Positions 16,831-25,082 of a stretch of DNA of 33,189 nucleotides are shown in pieces; position 1 is the first letter of the stretch; the number at the start of each line of letters is the position of its first letter. The position numbers and the translations under genes were made by a program. Below the pieces are notes generated by a model, which saw only the letters and a program-made list of their open reading frames with translations, was not told where the DNA came from and ran no database searches. The DNA comes from Deltaproteobacteria bacterium (GTDB lineage Bacteria > Desulfobacterota > Desulfarculia > Adiutricales > Adiutricaceae), in the NCBI GenBank assembly GCA_031265205.1, contig JAISCZ010000110.1, positions 1-33,189 of the forward strand. The letters are read 5' to 3'.

Positions 16831-17679
16831 ATGCCTCGCGCGCCTTTCTTTTGGCCTTGGATCGTCCTTTGGGCGACGCTCTCCGCCGCCGTCGTCGTTT
16901 GGGGGCTCTCCGGGCTCGCGCCCCAGCCCGCGGCCGAGGAGCGGGACCCCGAGGAACTCTTCAAGCTCGCCGAAACCCTCTCCCGTTGGGAGATCGACCG
17001 TTTCGGCCACAGCCTCGCCGCTCCTTTATACGAAAAAGCGGCCCGCTTAAACCACCCGGGAGCCCTCACCAACTTAGGCCTCAGGCTCCTTTCCGGCCGG
17101 GGAGTTCCCCGGGATCTCGCCAAAGCCTTCGCCTCTTTCGAAAAGGCCGCGACCCTCGCGCATCCCGACGGAATCTACAACCTGGCCCTGGCCTACGCCT
17201 ACGGCCTGGGAACGGAAATTGATCCGGAAAAGGCCCACGCGCTCTTTCATCGCGCCTCCGCGAGCGGCCACGCCCTTTCCCTCTACAACCTGGGAGTGGG
17301 CTACTTATTGGGCTTTGGGGTCGCCCGGGACGAGGCGCGCGCCATTTTTTACCTGGAGATGGCCTCCCATAAAGGCCACGTCGACAGCCTCGTCACGCTG
17401 GGACTTATCTACCGCGACGGCCTTCAGAGCGTCAACGCCGACTGCCCCAAAGCCGCGGGGTACTTGGCCGCGGCCGCGCGGGCGCGCGACCCGGACGCCC
17501 TCTACGCCCTCGCCGCGCTCTACCATAACGGGGACTGCCTCAAACCCAATCAGGCCCTGGCCATGGCTCTCCTGCGGCAAGCGGCGGAAGGGGGCAACTT
17601 CGCGGCCCGCGCCATCTTGGCGGACGAGACCCCCGACCGTTCCTTTCCGGCCAGGGAAAGGCCCGCGGAAACTTTCTAG
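16831..17679 (+). CDS. Membrane-anchored Sel1-repeat (SLR) protein
   Basis: This is a 282-residue protein. Residues about 8-30 form a hydrophobic segment (PWIVLWATLSAAVVVWGL) followed by alanine/proline, so it is a signal anchor or uncleaved signal, placing the rest in the periplasm. From about residue 60 there are five to six Sel1-like repeats of roughly 36 residues, with signatures such as GALTNLGLRLLSGRGVPRD, GIYNLALAYAYGLGTEID and SLYNLGVGYLLGFGVARD. Sel1 repeats act as protein-binding scaffolds, often in signalling or envelope stress. AAGGAG stands eight bases before ATG 16831. It diverges from the AAA gene and converges on the next one. Confidence 0.9.
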   Translation: MPRAPFFWPWIVLWATLSAAVVVWGLSGLAPQPAAEERDPEELFKLAETLSRWEIDRFGHSLAAPLYEKAARLNHPGALTNLGLRLLSGRGVPRDLAKAFASFEKAATLAHPDGIYNLALAYAYGLGTEIDPEKAHALFHRASASGHALSLYNLGVGYLLGFGVARDEARAIFYLEMASHKGHVDSLVTLGLIYRDGLQSVNADCPKAAGYLAAAARARDPDALYALAALYHNGDCLKPNQALAMALLRQAAEGGNFAARAILADETPDRSFPARERPAETF

Positions 17680-17707
17680 AGACCGGCGGCCCAAACGGGG
17701 CCTCCCC

Positions 17708-18481
17708 CTAAGAGGCCAGAGGCTCGGATCGCAAAAATTCCTTGACCTTCCGGCAATTGACCAAAATGTCGTCCCCGCGGCAGAGCCGGCGCTTTTCATC
17801 AGGGATCCCGGTCAGAGGGTCCTTGGCCGCGAAGGCCACCACGACAAAAGAGCCGTTCCCAGAGCCCCTCGAAAAACAGCTCTCCTTGATCCGCGCCCAG
17901 TTGCTGGGAGGCGCGGCGTCCGCCGCGGGCCGCCGCGCGAAGCGCGCGATAACCCACTCGGCGCCGCTCTCGCCTCTGTACCAGACGGACGGGCTAAGGT
18001 CGGGGTGGCTGGCGTAAGAGATAATCTTTTTGTCGCCCAGGCTTAGAAGAATGGAGCGCACGGCCATGTCGTGCAACTCCCAGTCGGTGTATTCCACGCG
18101 TTCCGGGGTGAGCAGGTTTTTGGGGTTCACCGGGGCCTTCGTCTTGGCGTCCACGAGACCCCAGCCCGGCACGATGGGAAGCCAAATGCCGCCCGTGTTC
18201 CGCATGGGCATGATTAAGGGGTGGCCTTTGCAGGCCGCGGCGATTTCCAAAAGCCCGCTCATGTTCCCCGGGACCTTCAGCCTCCCCTCGGCGTCTTCCA
18301 GGCGCACGAAGAAGAGCTGGTTTCCCATGCGGAAGGAAAAATGCTCAAAGAGAGGAGCGCTTAAGTCGCCCTTGAACCAAGACAGGCCGTTAACCCCCAA
18401 GCGCTGAATATAGTTGGCCGCCAAGGTCCAGCAGGCCTGAAATTCCCGACTTGAGGCTTCGATGGCGCGTGGTCTTAACAT
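17708..18481 (-). CDS. Conserved-looking hypothetical protein, 257 residues
   Basis: I do not recognise a named family. The protein starts MLRPRAIEASSREFQ when ATG 18481 is used, with AAGGA just before it at a short spacing. The frame opens 45 codons earlier, but that part is low-complexity. The protein is mixed alpha/beta with no signal peptide or membrane segment. Notable stretches are GNQLFFVRLEDAEGRLKVPG, PIVPGWGLVDAKT, YTDWELHDMAVRSIL and SVWYRGESGAEWVIARF. Balanced amino-acid use and many aromatic residues argue that it is a real gene, not a shadow frame. It is a single gene converging on the Sel1-repeat gene, 28 bases from its stop. Confidence 0.72.
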   Translation of the reverse strand: MLRPRAIEASSREFQACWTLAANYIQRLGVNGLSWFKGDLSAPLFEHFSFRMGNQLFFVRLEDAEGRLKVPGNMSGLLEIAAACKGHPLIMPMRNTGGIWLPIVPGWGLVDAKTKAPVNPKNLLTPERVEYTDWELHDMAVRSILLSLGDKKIISYASHPDLSPSVWYRGESGAEWVIARFARRPAADAAPPSNWARIKESCFSRGSGNGSFVVVAFAAKDPLTGIPDEKRRLCRGDDILVNCRKVKEFLRSEPLAS

Positions 18482-18841
18482 AATCCTTCTTTCGGGGCCC
18501 TCAAGGGCGCCTTTCGCCTTAATGGCGCTCGCCCTGGGCCTTCTTCTCCCCGGGAGAGCCGCGGGAATCGTTATGCAAGACTTAATCCATTTTTTCGCGC
18601 TCCCCTCGCGCGTCACTCCAGCTCCGCCTGGAGCGGCGGGGCAAGGCTTATTCAGGCGCCGCCGCGTCTTCCCGTGAACTCTCGCCGCGGCTCTGGAGCG
18701 GAATTTTCTTCCGCTTTTCTTTGGCGTCGCTTTTGCTTTTAAGCCTCGCCAAGAAAGCTCGCGCCGCGCCCTTCAAGGGGAGCGGCGCCAGTCCTTGGCC
18801 GCTAAACCCTCAGCGCGGAAACGCCACGGAAGGATTAAGCC
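18482..18841. other. Gene-free spacer before the glycosylation cluster
   Basis: No convincing gene. A small dyad CTCCAG/CTGGAG lies at 18616-18621/18628-18633. GGAAGG (18828-18833) serves as ribosome binding site for the radical SAM gene. I see no clear promoter. Confidence 0.4.
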
Positions 18842-20026
18842 TTGCGCGCAAGCTTGAAGACGCCAAACGCGGGCCTTGGGGCCGCCCCCCCGCCCAGCGG
18901 GCCCGGCGGCTCCGGCGGTCCCGCCCCGCCGGTCCCGGTCATTTCCAGGAGCGCGCTCCTCTCCAGCGTCTCCCCGGAAGCCAAGCTCGCCTCCGCCCTT
19001 CCCCCCCGCTTTTTGGCCTACCGCGAACTCTGGCGGAGGGCCGAGGCGGGGGAAACCCAGCCTTTTCCCTTGCACCTGGACCTCGATATCACGACCCGCT
19101 GCAACCTTTCCTGCCCCATCTGCCCCGCGGGCAATCCCGCGCGTTCCCTTTTTCCCGGGATGGGCCTGGATTTAAGCCTCTCTCTCGCGGAGCGGGCCCT
19201 CGCCGAGGCCGCCGCGGGCGGCCTTTACTCCCTACGGATCGGCGTGACCGGGGAGCCTTTGCTCCGGGGCGAATGCCCCGACCTGATCGCGAGCGCCCGC
19301 GCCCAAGGGATCCTCGATCTCGCGCTGATCACCAACGGCCTCCTTCTGACGGAAAAAACGGCGCGCGCCTTGATCCGCGCGGGCCTGACGCGCCTCATGG
19401 TCTCGGTGGACGCGGGGAGCGCGGAAAGCTACCGCGCGGCGCGGCCCGGCGGCGATTTCGCCCTCGTCCTCAAAAATATCCGCGCCTTTCTCGCCCTGCG
19501 GCAAGAGCTCTCTGGCCCCCTCCCCCTTTTGCGGGTCAGTTTCGTGGAGACCCGGCTCAACGAGGGGGACAAAGAACTCTTTATCGCGACCTTCGCGCCC
19601 CTGGCCGATTACCTCTCCATCCAAAAATACGCGCCCTTAACCCGCGGCGACGATTTCGCGCCGGAAGCCTTCGCGCCGAAAGCCGGCGCGACCCCGGAAC
19701 CCCAAGGGCCGCGCCGCTGCCCCGAGCCCATGACCCGCCTGGCCCTCCACGCGGACGGCGCGCTCTTTCCCTGCTGCTCCGATTTTGGGAGGCTCAGGCC
19801 CCTCGGGCGCTATCCCGAAATCTCTTTAAAGGAAGCCTTCAATTCCCCGCGGGCCGCCTTTTTGCGGGAACCCCGCGCCGGGGACGGGGCGGGCGCCGAC
19901 TGCGCGGACTGCCTGAGACGCCTTTCCGCCGCCTTCCCCGCGCCGCGCGCCTTCGGGGAGCGCGACGGCGCTCTTCAGAGCCCACTTGACGGCCCGCCTG
20001 ACGGGCCACTCGCCGGCCCCACTTGA
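18842..20026 (+). CDS. Radical SAM protein with SPASM-like cysteine tail
   Basis: This 394-residue protein has the radical SAM motif C87-x3-C91-x2-C94 (TTRCNLSCPICPAG), which binds a [4Fe-4S] cluster and S-adenosylmethionine. A GEPLL-type second motif (GVTGEPLL) and a typical barrel (ITNGLLLT, MVSVDAGS) follow. The C-terminal half carries RRCPEP, FPCCSDFG and CADCLRR, which fits an auxiliary-cluster (SPASM-like) region. TTG 18842 has AAGGA seven bases upstream. The first 35 residues and the last 25 are proline/glycine-rich and probably unstructured. The end runs into the 22-bp repeats. Its substrate is unknown. As first gene of a glycosyltransferase cluster it may modify a sugar or carrier. 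Confidence 0.87.
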   Translation: MRASLKTPNAGLGAAPPPSGPGGSGGPAPPVPVISRSALLSSVSPEAKLASALPPRFLAYRELWRRAEAGETQPFPLHLDLDITTRCNLSCPICPAGNPARSLFPGMGLDLSLSLAERALAEAAAGGLYSLRIGVTGEPLLRGECPDLIASARAQGILDLALITNGLLLTEKTARALIRAGLTRLMVSVDAGSAESYRAARPGGDFALVLKNIRAFLALRQELSGPLPLLRVSFVETRLNEGDKELFIATFAPLADYLSIQKYAPLTRGDDFAPEAFAPKAGATPEPQGPRRCPEPMTRLALHADGALFPCCSDFGRLRPLGRYPEISLKEAFNSPRAAFLREPRAGDGAGADCADCLRRLSAAFPAPRAFGERDGALQSPLDGPPDGPLAGPT

Positions 20027-20028
20027 CG

Positions 20029-20227
20029 GGCCTTCCCAAGGCCGACTGACGGGCCGACCAAGGCCGCGTGATAGGCCGACCAAGGCCGAACGACGGGCCG
20101 ACCAAGGCCGCGTGATAGGCCGACCAAGGCCGAACGACGGGCCGACCAAGGCTGGACGACAGGCCGACCAAGGCTGGACGACAGGCCGACCAAAGCCGGA
20201 TAACGGGCCTTCCCAAGGCCGACCGCC
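20029..20227. repeat. 22-bp tandem repeat array, about eight units
   Basis: The core GGCCGACCAAGGCC recurs at starts 20052, 20074, 20096, 20118, 20140, 20162 and 20184, exactly 22 bases apart, with flanking variant units at 20029 and 20206. Each core holds GGCC on both sides of six bases, so every unit can form a small hairpin. Units vary only in the last eight bases. There are no unique spacers, so it is not CRISPR. It fills the leader of the CgeB-like gene. Confidence 0.9.
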
Positions 20228-20299
20228 CCAAGGCGCCCCCAAGCCCTTCCAAGCGCGCGCCAATACCGCGCGCGACTTTTCGCCGTTGGAGACAGACGC

Positions 20300-21841
20300 A
20301 TGCTTATTCTCTCGCTGGGAAGCGAATACTTTTTGGACGCCTTCCATAAAATGGGTCACACCGTGGTTGTCCCTCCCCACCAGGACGGCTACCCCTTAGA
20401 CTCCCTTTTCAATAACCTCCGGGACCGCCCCGATCTCATCGTCTATACCGACCACTTGGGCCAACACGCCTGGCCCGAGGGCCTGGCCAATATCTACGGG
20501 GTTCCCAAAGTCTATTACGCCGTCGACTCCCCCATCAATTATTGGTGGCAGAAACACTACGCCCGCCTCTTCGATTACGTCTTCGCGGACCAAAAACCCT
20601 TCGCGCGGGAGCTGACGAGCCAAGGGATCCGCTCCTCCTGGCTCCCCGTGGGCGTGGACTCCAAGAGCTATCTCCCCGCCGAGGGAGAAAGCGCCGACAA
20701 GCTCTTTGACTTCGGTTTCGTGGGGGTCGTGGACGCCCAGAGCCGCCCCAAGAGGGAAAGGCTCATCGGACTCTTGAGCCAAAAATACACCCTCAAGAGC
20801 GCCGGCGGCCGGGACGCCAGTTGGGTGGGCCCCTCGGAATCCGGGCTCATCTACCGCCAGAGCAAACTCGCCTTAAACGAAAACCTCTTCCCCGGGGTCA
20901 CCACGCGCATGCTTGAGGCCATGGCCTCGGGCGCCGTCCTCTTTACGGAAAAGGCGGGGGGCGACTTAGGCGAACTCTTCAAGGCGGGGGAAGATTTCGC
21001 GTGGTTTGAGCCCCCCGAGCTCCTCGAGGCCGCCGCGACCTGGCTCGGCGACGACAAGCTGCGGGCCAAGGCCGCCAAGCGCTCCCAGGAAAAAGTCTTC
21101 CAGAGCCATGACGTCTCCCACCGCGCCGAGACCTTTTTCCAGGCCATCGAAGGCCTCCACGCGGGCTTTGGCCGCGCCGAGGCGGACTCCTGGGACGACG
21201 AGGGCCAATTCCTCTTTCTCACGGCCCTGCGTTGGCCCCGGGAAAACGGCCAGGCCCGGATCATCCGCGCGGAAAAACTCTTCCGCCGCGCCCTGGACGG
21301 CCAAAAGATCAGCCCCGCGGGCCTCTTTACGCTGGGCCATATCCAGCGCCTCAAGGGGAACCCCCAGGAGGCCCAGAAGTTCCTGCGCCTCTCCCACGAA
21401 GCCGGCGAGCCCCGGGCCGCCCTGGGACTGGGAATCTTCCATCTCGCCCTCCAGGACCCCGTCGAGGCCGCTTCCTGGCTCCAAAAGTTCGCGCTCTCGG
21501 AAAGCTTCCCAGCCCTCGCCCTGGACACCTTAAGCTTCGAGGCCGTCAAAATCATCGCCGCGAGGCTCCTGGACCTGGGGGAAGACGCCTGCCCCGGCTT
21601 CTCCCGGGCGCCCCACGATCCCGCCCTCTGGACCGCCTTGGAGTTCTACCAGAGCGCCTTCAACGCCCAGCCCCAAGACGCGGAAGCGGCCCGCGCCCTC
21701 GCGGGAATCCTCTTTAACCGCGGGGCCATGAGCGAGGCCATGTCCGTGGCCCAGAAGGGCCTGGAACATAACCCGAGCGACGAGACCCTCGGCGCCATCT
21801 TCGGCGAGGCCGGACGGGCCTCCTACCTGACGGTCAATTAG
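20300..21841 (+). CDS. CgeB-like glycosyltransferase with TPR-like tail
   Basis: This is a 513-residue protein. Residues 1 to about 290 match CgeB-type glycosyltransferases with a GT-B fold: YAVDSPINYWW, LPVGVDSKSY, then the C-terminal transferase signature TTRMLEAMASGAVLFTEKAGGDLGE. From about residue 330, helical repeats (AEKLFRRAL, LFTLGHIQRLKGNPQEAQKFLRL, then AGILFNRGAMSEAMSVAQKGLEHNPSDE) look like TPRs and may hold the acceptor protein. GGAG stands eight bases before ATG 20300. The pairing of a CgeB-like enzyme with a DUF115 protein suggests protein (flagellin) glycosylation. Donor and acceptor are not determined. Confidence 0.86.
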   Translation: MLILSLGSEYFLDAFHKMGHTVVVPPHQDGYPLDSLFNNLRDRPDLIVYTDHLGQHAWPEGLANIYGVPKVYYAVDSPINYWWQKHYARLFDYVFADQKPFARELTSQGIRSSWLPVGVDSKSYLPAEGESADKLFDFGFVGVVDAQSRPKRERLIGLLSQKYTLKSAGGRDASWVGPSESGLIYRQSKLALNENLFPGVTTRMLEAMASGAVLFTEKAGGDLGELFKAGEDFAWFEPPELLEAAATWLGDDKLRAKAAKRSQEKVFQSHDVSHRAETFFQAIEGLHAGFGRAEADSWDDEGQFLFLTALRWPRENGQARIIRAEKLFRRALDGQKISPAGLFTLGHIQRLKGNPQEAQKFLRLSHEAGEPRAALGLGIFHLALQDPVEAASWLQKFALSESFPALALDTLSFEAVKIIAARLLDLGEDACPGFSRAPHDPALWTALEFYQSAFNAQPQDAEAARALAGILFNRGAMSEAMSVAQKGLEHNPSDETLGAIFGEAGRASYLTVN

Positions 21842-21846
21842 GCCCC

Positions 21847-22028
21847 CGCGACGTTAGACCGCGCCGTTTTCCCGCGACGCTCCCTTCGCGCCGTTCCCCC
21901 GCGACGCTCCCTTCGCGCCGCTCCCTTCGCGACGTTCCCCGCGCGCCGCTCCCCCGCGACGCTCGACTCGCGCGGATTTCGCCGCGCCGCTCCATTCGCG
22001 CCGTTCCCCACGCGCCGCTCCCACGCGC
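21847..22028. repeat. Degenerate 13-14-bp repeats before the DUF115 gene
   Basis: About twelve copies of a CGCGCCGCTCCC-like unit (alternating with CGCGACGYTCCC) fill the 200-base gap between two glycosylation genes. The copies differ at several positions, so the array is older than the 22-bp one. The DUF115 start follows 36 bases later. Confidence 0.75.
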
Positions 22029-22064
22029 CAGCGAGCTCCATCGCGCTGGAAGAAAAGAGCCACT

Positions 22065-23711
22065 ATGTCCGACCTTATTTCGCGACCCTCCGCCTTTTCG
22101 CCCGAGAACGCTCCCCCCCTCGAACTCCAGGTCATCCCCGGGGAACGGGGCCCGGGACTCATCTATCGGGGGACGACCATCCACCGGGCCGACGATCCCG
22201 ACGGCGAGGCCCAGGAATGGGCCCGCTTGGCCCTCGCTCAAAAGATCGGCTCGGATCCCCCGCGCCTCGCCCTGGTTTGCGGGGTGGGCCTGGGCTGGCA
22301 TATCCGCCGCCTCAAGGAACTCTTTCCCGCCATCAAAGTGGCGGTCTACGAGCCCTCCAGGGAAATTTTAGAGGTCCACGAAAAGTACAACGTCCTCGGG
22401 CGCGGGGAAAATCCCCAAATTTTTACGGATTTCGCCTCCTTCGAGGCCTTCGTCTCCGCCGCGGTGCCGCACGGGGACGGCTCTTTTCCCGTAACGCTGA
22501 CCGTCCCGGGCTACGCGAGTCTTTTTCCGGAGGAGACGCGAAGTTTTTCCGCGAGGATCGCGGCCGAGATCTCGCGCTTAAGGGTCATTTTAAAGACCCG
22601 GGCGGCCACGGACAGCGCCTTTACCCACAATCTCGTCGCGAACGCGGGCCTCTTCCCGCTCATTCCCGACCTGGCCCTTTTGAAGGACCGTTTCGTCCCC
22701 CGGCCCGCCTTCGCGGTGGGCGCCGGGCCCTCGCTCTCGGAAAACGGGCGCCACCTGCGGGAAGCCAAGAGCCGGGGCCTCGTCATCTGCGCTGGGGCGG
22801 CCTTAAAGCCCCTGTTGCGAATGGGGGTCGCCCCCGACGTCATTCTCGTTTTGGAGTCCTCGGACACCAGCCGCTTTTTAAAGCTTAACGCCCAAGAGCG
22901 GGAGGTTCTGGGGGACGGGGCCGTCCTGGCCCTCGCCGCGGGCAGCCACCCGGAACACTTCCGGCAAGAGGGCTACGCGCGAGCCCTCTTCCATTTAAGC
23001 GGCGGGGACGCCCAGCTCTTCAGCCAGGGGATCTTTTTGCCCCAGGGCGGCAACGCGGGCACCGCGGCCTTCGCCCTAGCCTATATCTGGGGACTTAACC
23101 CCTTAATCTTAGTGGGCCAGGATCAGGCCTACAGCGGGACCCAGCTCCACGCCGAGGGAACCGCCGACAGCCTAGTCGAGACGAACTTCGCGGACGCCAT
23201 CAAAGTCCCCGGGATCGGCGGCGGCGAGGTTTTCACGAACACCGGGCTCCTCGCCTCGGTCAACTGGCTCGCGGAGGCCGCGGCCCTCATCGGCAAGAGC
23301 CCCAAAAAGATCCGCCTGGTCAACTCTTCCGCCTCCGGGGCGCGGGTGAGCGGTTTCGAGGAGATCCCCTTGGATATCATGGTCGCGAGCCTGCCGCCCG
23401 CGCCGCCCACCTGGAGCCTTTCCGAGATCCTCCCCAAGCTCCCCAAACCCACCCACCGGGAGCTGACGGGCGATTTAAGGCAGATGTCGACCCTTTTGAG
23501 CCAGCTGCGCCGGCTCGCGCGCGCGAACCTGAAGCGCGCCCTAATCGAGATGATGAACCTTTCCAAGGCGAGCGCCTTTATGGGCCAGCTCCTCGCCCCG
23601 GCCCTCGCCGGCGGCCATCAAAACGTCATCCTTGACAAGCTTTCCTGGGCCGACGGGATAATTTTAAAGATCCTCGCGTCCTTGGAAAAAACCCGCGACC
23701 TCGCGCGCTAA
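22065..23711 (+). CDS. DUF115 / Maf-type motility-associated glycosyltransferase
   Basis: This 548-residue protein matches the DUF115 (MptE-like, motility accessory factor) family, which transfers nonulosonic-acid-type sugars to flagellin in several Gram-negatives. The N-terminal module has VCGVGLGWHIRRL. The core has GAGPSL (219-224) and LLRMGVAPDVILVLESSD, and later GGNAGTAAFALAYIWGL with LVGQDQAYSGTQLH, the family's signature order. GGAAGA lies upstream of ATG 22065. It sits between the CgeB-like and GT2 genes, all in one direction. No sugar-biosynthesis or flagellin genes are in the window, so the sugar type remains open. Confidence 0.9.
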   Translation: MSDLISRPSAFSPENAPPLELQVIPGERGPGLIYRGTTIHRADDPDGEAQEWARLALAQKIGSDPPRLALVCGVGLGWHIRRLKELFPAIKVAVYEPSREILEVHEKYNVLGRGENPQIFTDFASFEAFVSAAVPHGDGSFPVTLTVPGYASLFPEETRSFSARIAAEISRLRVILKTRAATDSAFTHNLVANAGLFPLIPDLALLKDRFVPRPAFAVGAGPSLSENGRHLREAKSRGLVICAGAALKPLLRMGVAPDVILVLESSDTSRFLKLNAQEREVLGDGAVLALAAGSHPEHFRQEGYARALFHLSGGDAQLFSQGIFLPQGGNAGTAAFALAYIWGLNPLILVGQDQAYSGTQLHAEGTADSLVETNFADAIKVPGIGGGEVFTNTGLLASVNWLAEAAALIGKSPKKIRLVNSSASGARVSGFEEIPLDIMVASLPPAPPTWSLSEILPKLPKPTHRELTGDLRQMSTLLSQLRRLARANLKRALIEMMNLSKASAFMGQLLAPALAGGHQNVILDKLSWADGIILKILASLEKTRDLAR

Positions 23712-23756
23712 GATCTTCCCTTATTTAACGGTCCCCCTTTTTAACCTTCCGCGGCG

Positions 23757-23885
23757 CGCGCCTTAAAGGCGCGTCCCGCCTTTTAACCCGCGCGCCATAA
23801 GGCGCGCCCAGCCGCGTCTTTTCCGCGCGCGCCTTTAAAGCGCGCCACGCCGACTCTTTTCCGCGCGCGCCTTTAAGGCGCGCGC
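23757..23885. repeat. Cluster of TTTAA-centred GC palindromes before the GT2 gene
   Basis: Palindromes are CGCGCCTT-A-AAGGCGCG (23757-23773), GCGCGCC-ATAA-GGCGCGC (23790-23807), an imperfect one near 23826-23846, and an 11-base-arm one (23863-23885). A 22-base stretch (23817-23838) recurs exactly at 23855-23876. The last hairpin ends 15 bases before the GT2 start codon and could influence its translation. Confidence 0.8.
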
Positions 23886-23900
23886 CATGGGGAACCGCAG

Positions 23901-25082
23901 ATGGCCTCTCCCACCTTGGGCGTTTCCATGATCGTCAGGGACGAAACGGAAAATCTCCCTTTGAGCCTCAAGCCCCTCGCGGACGTCGCCGACGACATCG
24001 TGGTCGTGGACACGGGCTCCAAGGACGGCACCCGCTCGCTCGCCCGCGAGTACGGGGCCCGGGTCTTCGATTTCCCGTGGCGCGACGATTTCGCCGCGGC
24101 CCGCAACCAGGCCCTCCTCTCCGCCCGGAGCGATTATATCCTCTGGCTGGACGCGGACAATTCCCTCGCCCCGGAGGGTTTCCTCCGCCTCAAGTCCGCC
24201 TTGCCTCCCTTAGGCGGGCGGGGCGCGATCCTCATGGCCCTGGAAAAAGTGCTGCCTCAAGGAGACGAGCTCTGGCAGAAAAGGGTCTTCCCCTTAAACG
24301 GGGGAACGCGCTTTCAGGGGAGGATCCACGAGCAGCTCGTCCACGGCGAGGACTTGGAAATCGTCTTTACCGACGTGACCATCTCCCATTGGGGATACCG
24401 GGACGCCGCCGCCGCGCGTAAGAAGGGCGAACGCAATTTAAGGCTCCTTTTAGCGGCCCCGGAAACCCTTAGGGGCGACCCCTACTATCTCTACCAGGCC
24501 GGGCGCACCCTCGCGAACCTCCGGCGCTGGGACGAGGCCTTGTCCTTCCTCCAAAGGACAATCGCGGCGCGAAGCGCCGCGCCGCCCTCCCTCTGGAGCC
24601 ACGCCCACCTTCTGGCGGCCAATTGCCACAAGGCCCAGGGCCGCGCCGAGGCGGCCTTGGAGGTTTTAAGGCGCCTGGCCCGACTCGCGCCCGCCTATGG
24701 CCCGGGGCGTTATTTCCTCGGTAAATTTCTTTACGCCGAAGGGCTCGCCGACGAGGCCCTCGCGGAACTTTCCGCGGCCTCCGCGCTTTCTTTGGAAGAC
24801 CGCGTCTGGGGCGCCAACGCCCCCCAAATGGAGTTTACCTGCCTTTCCCTCCTCGCGAAGATTCTCCGCGACCGCGGCGAGGGCCTTAAGGCCACCGCTT
24901 TTTTGGAAAGGGCCCTGCGCCTTTTTCCCGCGCACCCCGAGCCCCGGGTCGCCCTCGCGGAAATATGCCTCGCGGAAAAGAAACTTTCCGCGGCCGCGGA
25001 CCATCTGCGCCTAGCCCTCCGCGACGCGCCCCATCACCGCAGGGCCCGCGCCCTCTTCGCCCTCGCGAGCGAGGAAGCCTAA
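23901..25082 (+). CDS. Family 2 glycosyltransferase with TPR-like C-terminal half
   Basis: This 393-residue protein has a GT-A domain in its first 230 residues: VSMIVRDETENLPLSL, VVDTGSKDGT, and the metal-binding DAD (84-86, LWLDADNS), then the RIHEQLVH segment of the SunS-like GT2 branch. From about residue 190, helical repeats (YYLYQAGRTLANLRRWDEALSFL, AEAALEVLRRL, LADEALAEL, ATAFLERALRLFPAHPEPRVALAEICLA) form a TPR-like tail. GGGGA precedes ATG 23901. The TAA stop is followed directly by the ATG of the next gene, so both are co-translated. It probably extends a glycan or adds the first sugar to a protein. Confidence 0.9.
   Translation: MASPTLGVSMIVRDETENLPLSLKPLADVADDIVVVDTGSKDGTRSLAREYGARVFDFPWRDDFAAARNQALLSARSDYILWLDADNSLAPEGFLRLKSALPPLGGRGAILMALEKVLPQGDELWQKRVFPLNGGTRFQGRIHEQLVHGEDLEIVFTDVTISHWGYRDAAAARKKGERNLRLLLAAPETLRGDPYYLYQAGRTLANLRRWDEALSFLQRTIAARSAAPPSLWSHAHLLAANCHKAQGRAEAALEVLRRLARLAPAYGPGRYFLGKFLYAEGLADEALAELSAASALSLEDRVWGANAPQMEFTCLSLLAKILRDRGEGLKATAFLERALRLFPAHPEPRVALAEICLAEKKLSAAADHLRLALRDAPHHRRARALFALASEEA

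Noticed and set aside
16536..17123. N-terminal extension of the minus-strand AAA gene (open frame of 719 codons)
   Set aside because: The extra 196 codons are low-complexity, overlap the Sel1-repeat gene and its leader, and match no family. GTG 16535 has a ribosome binding site and a family-typical start.
18721..19989. 422-codon plus-strand frame overlapping the radical SAM gene
   Set aside because: Arg/Pro/Gly-rich shadow of the radical SAM gene, which carries CxxxCxxC and a ribosome binding site.
20029..20227. CRISPR array
   Set aside because: Units are directly adjacent with no unique spacers of constant length, and no cas genes are present.
19826..20380. Minus-strand frames reading LVGLSRGLGRPV-type repeats
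   Set aside because: Produced by the 22-bp array; the period is not a multiple of three and there is no start signal or family match.
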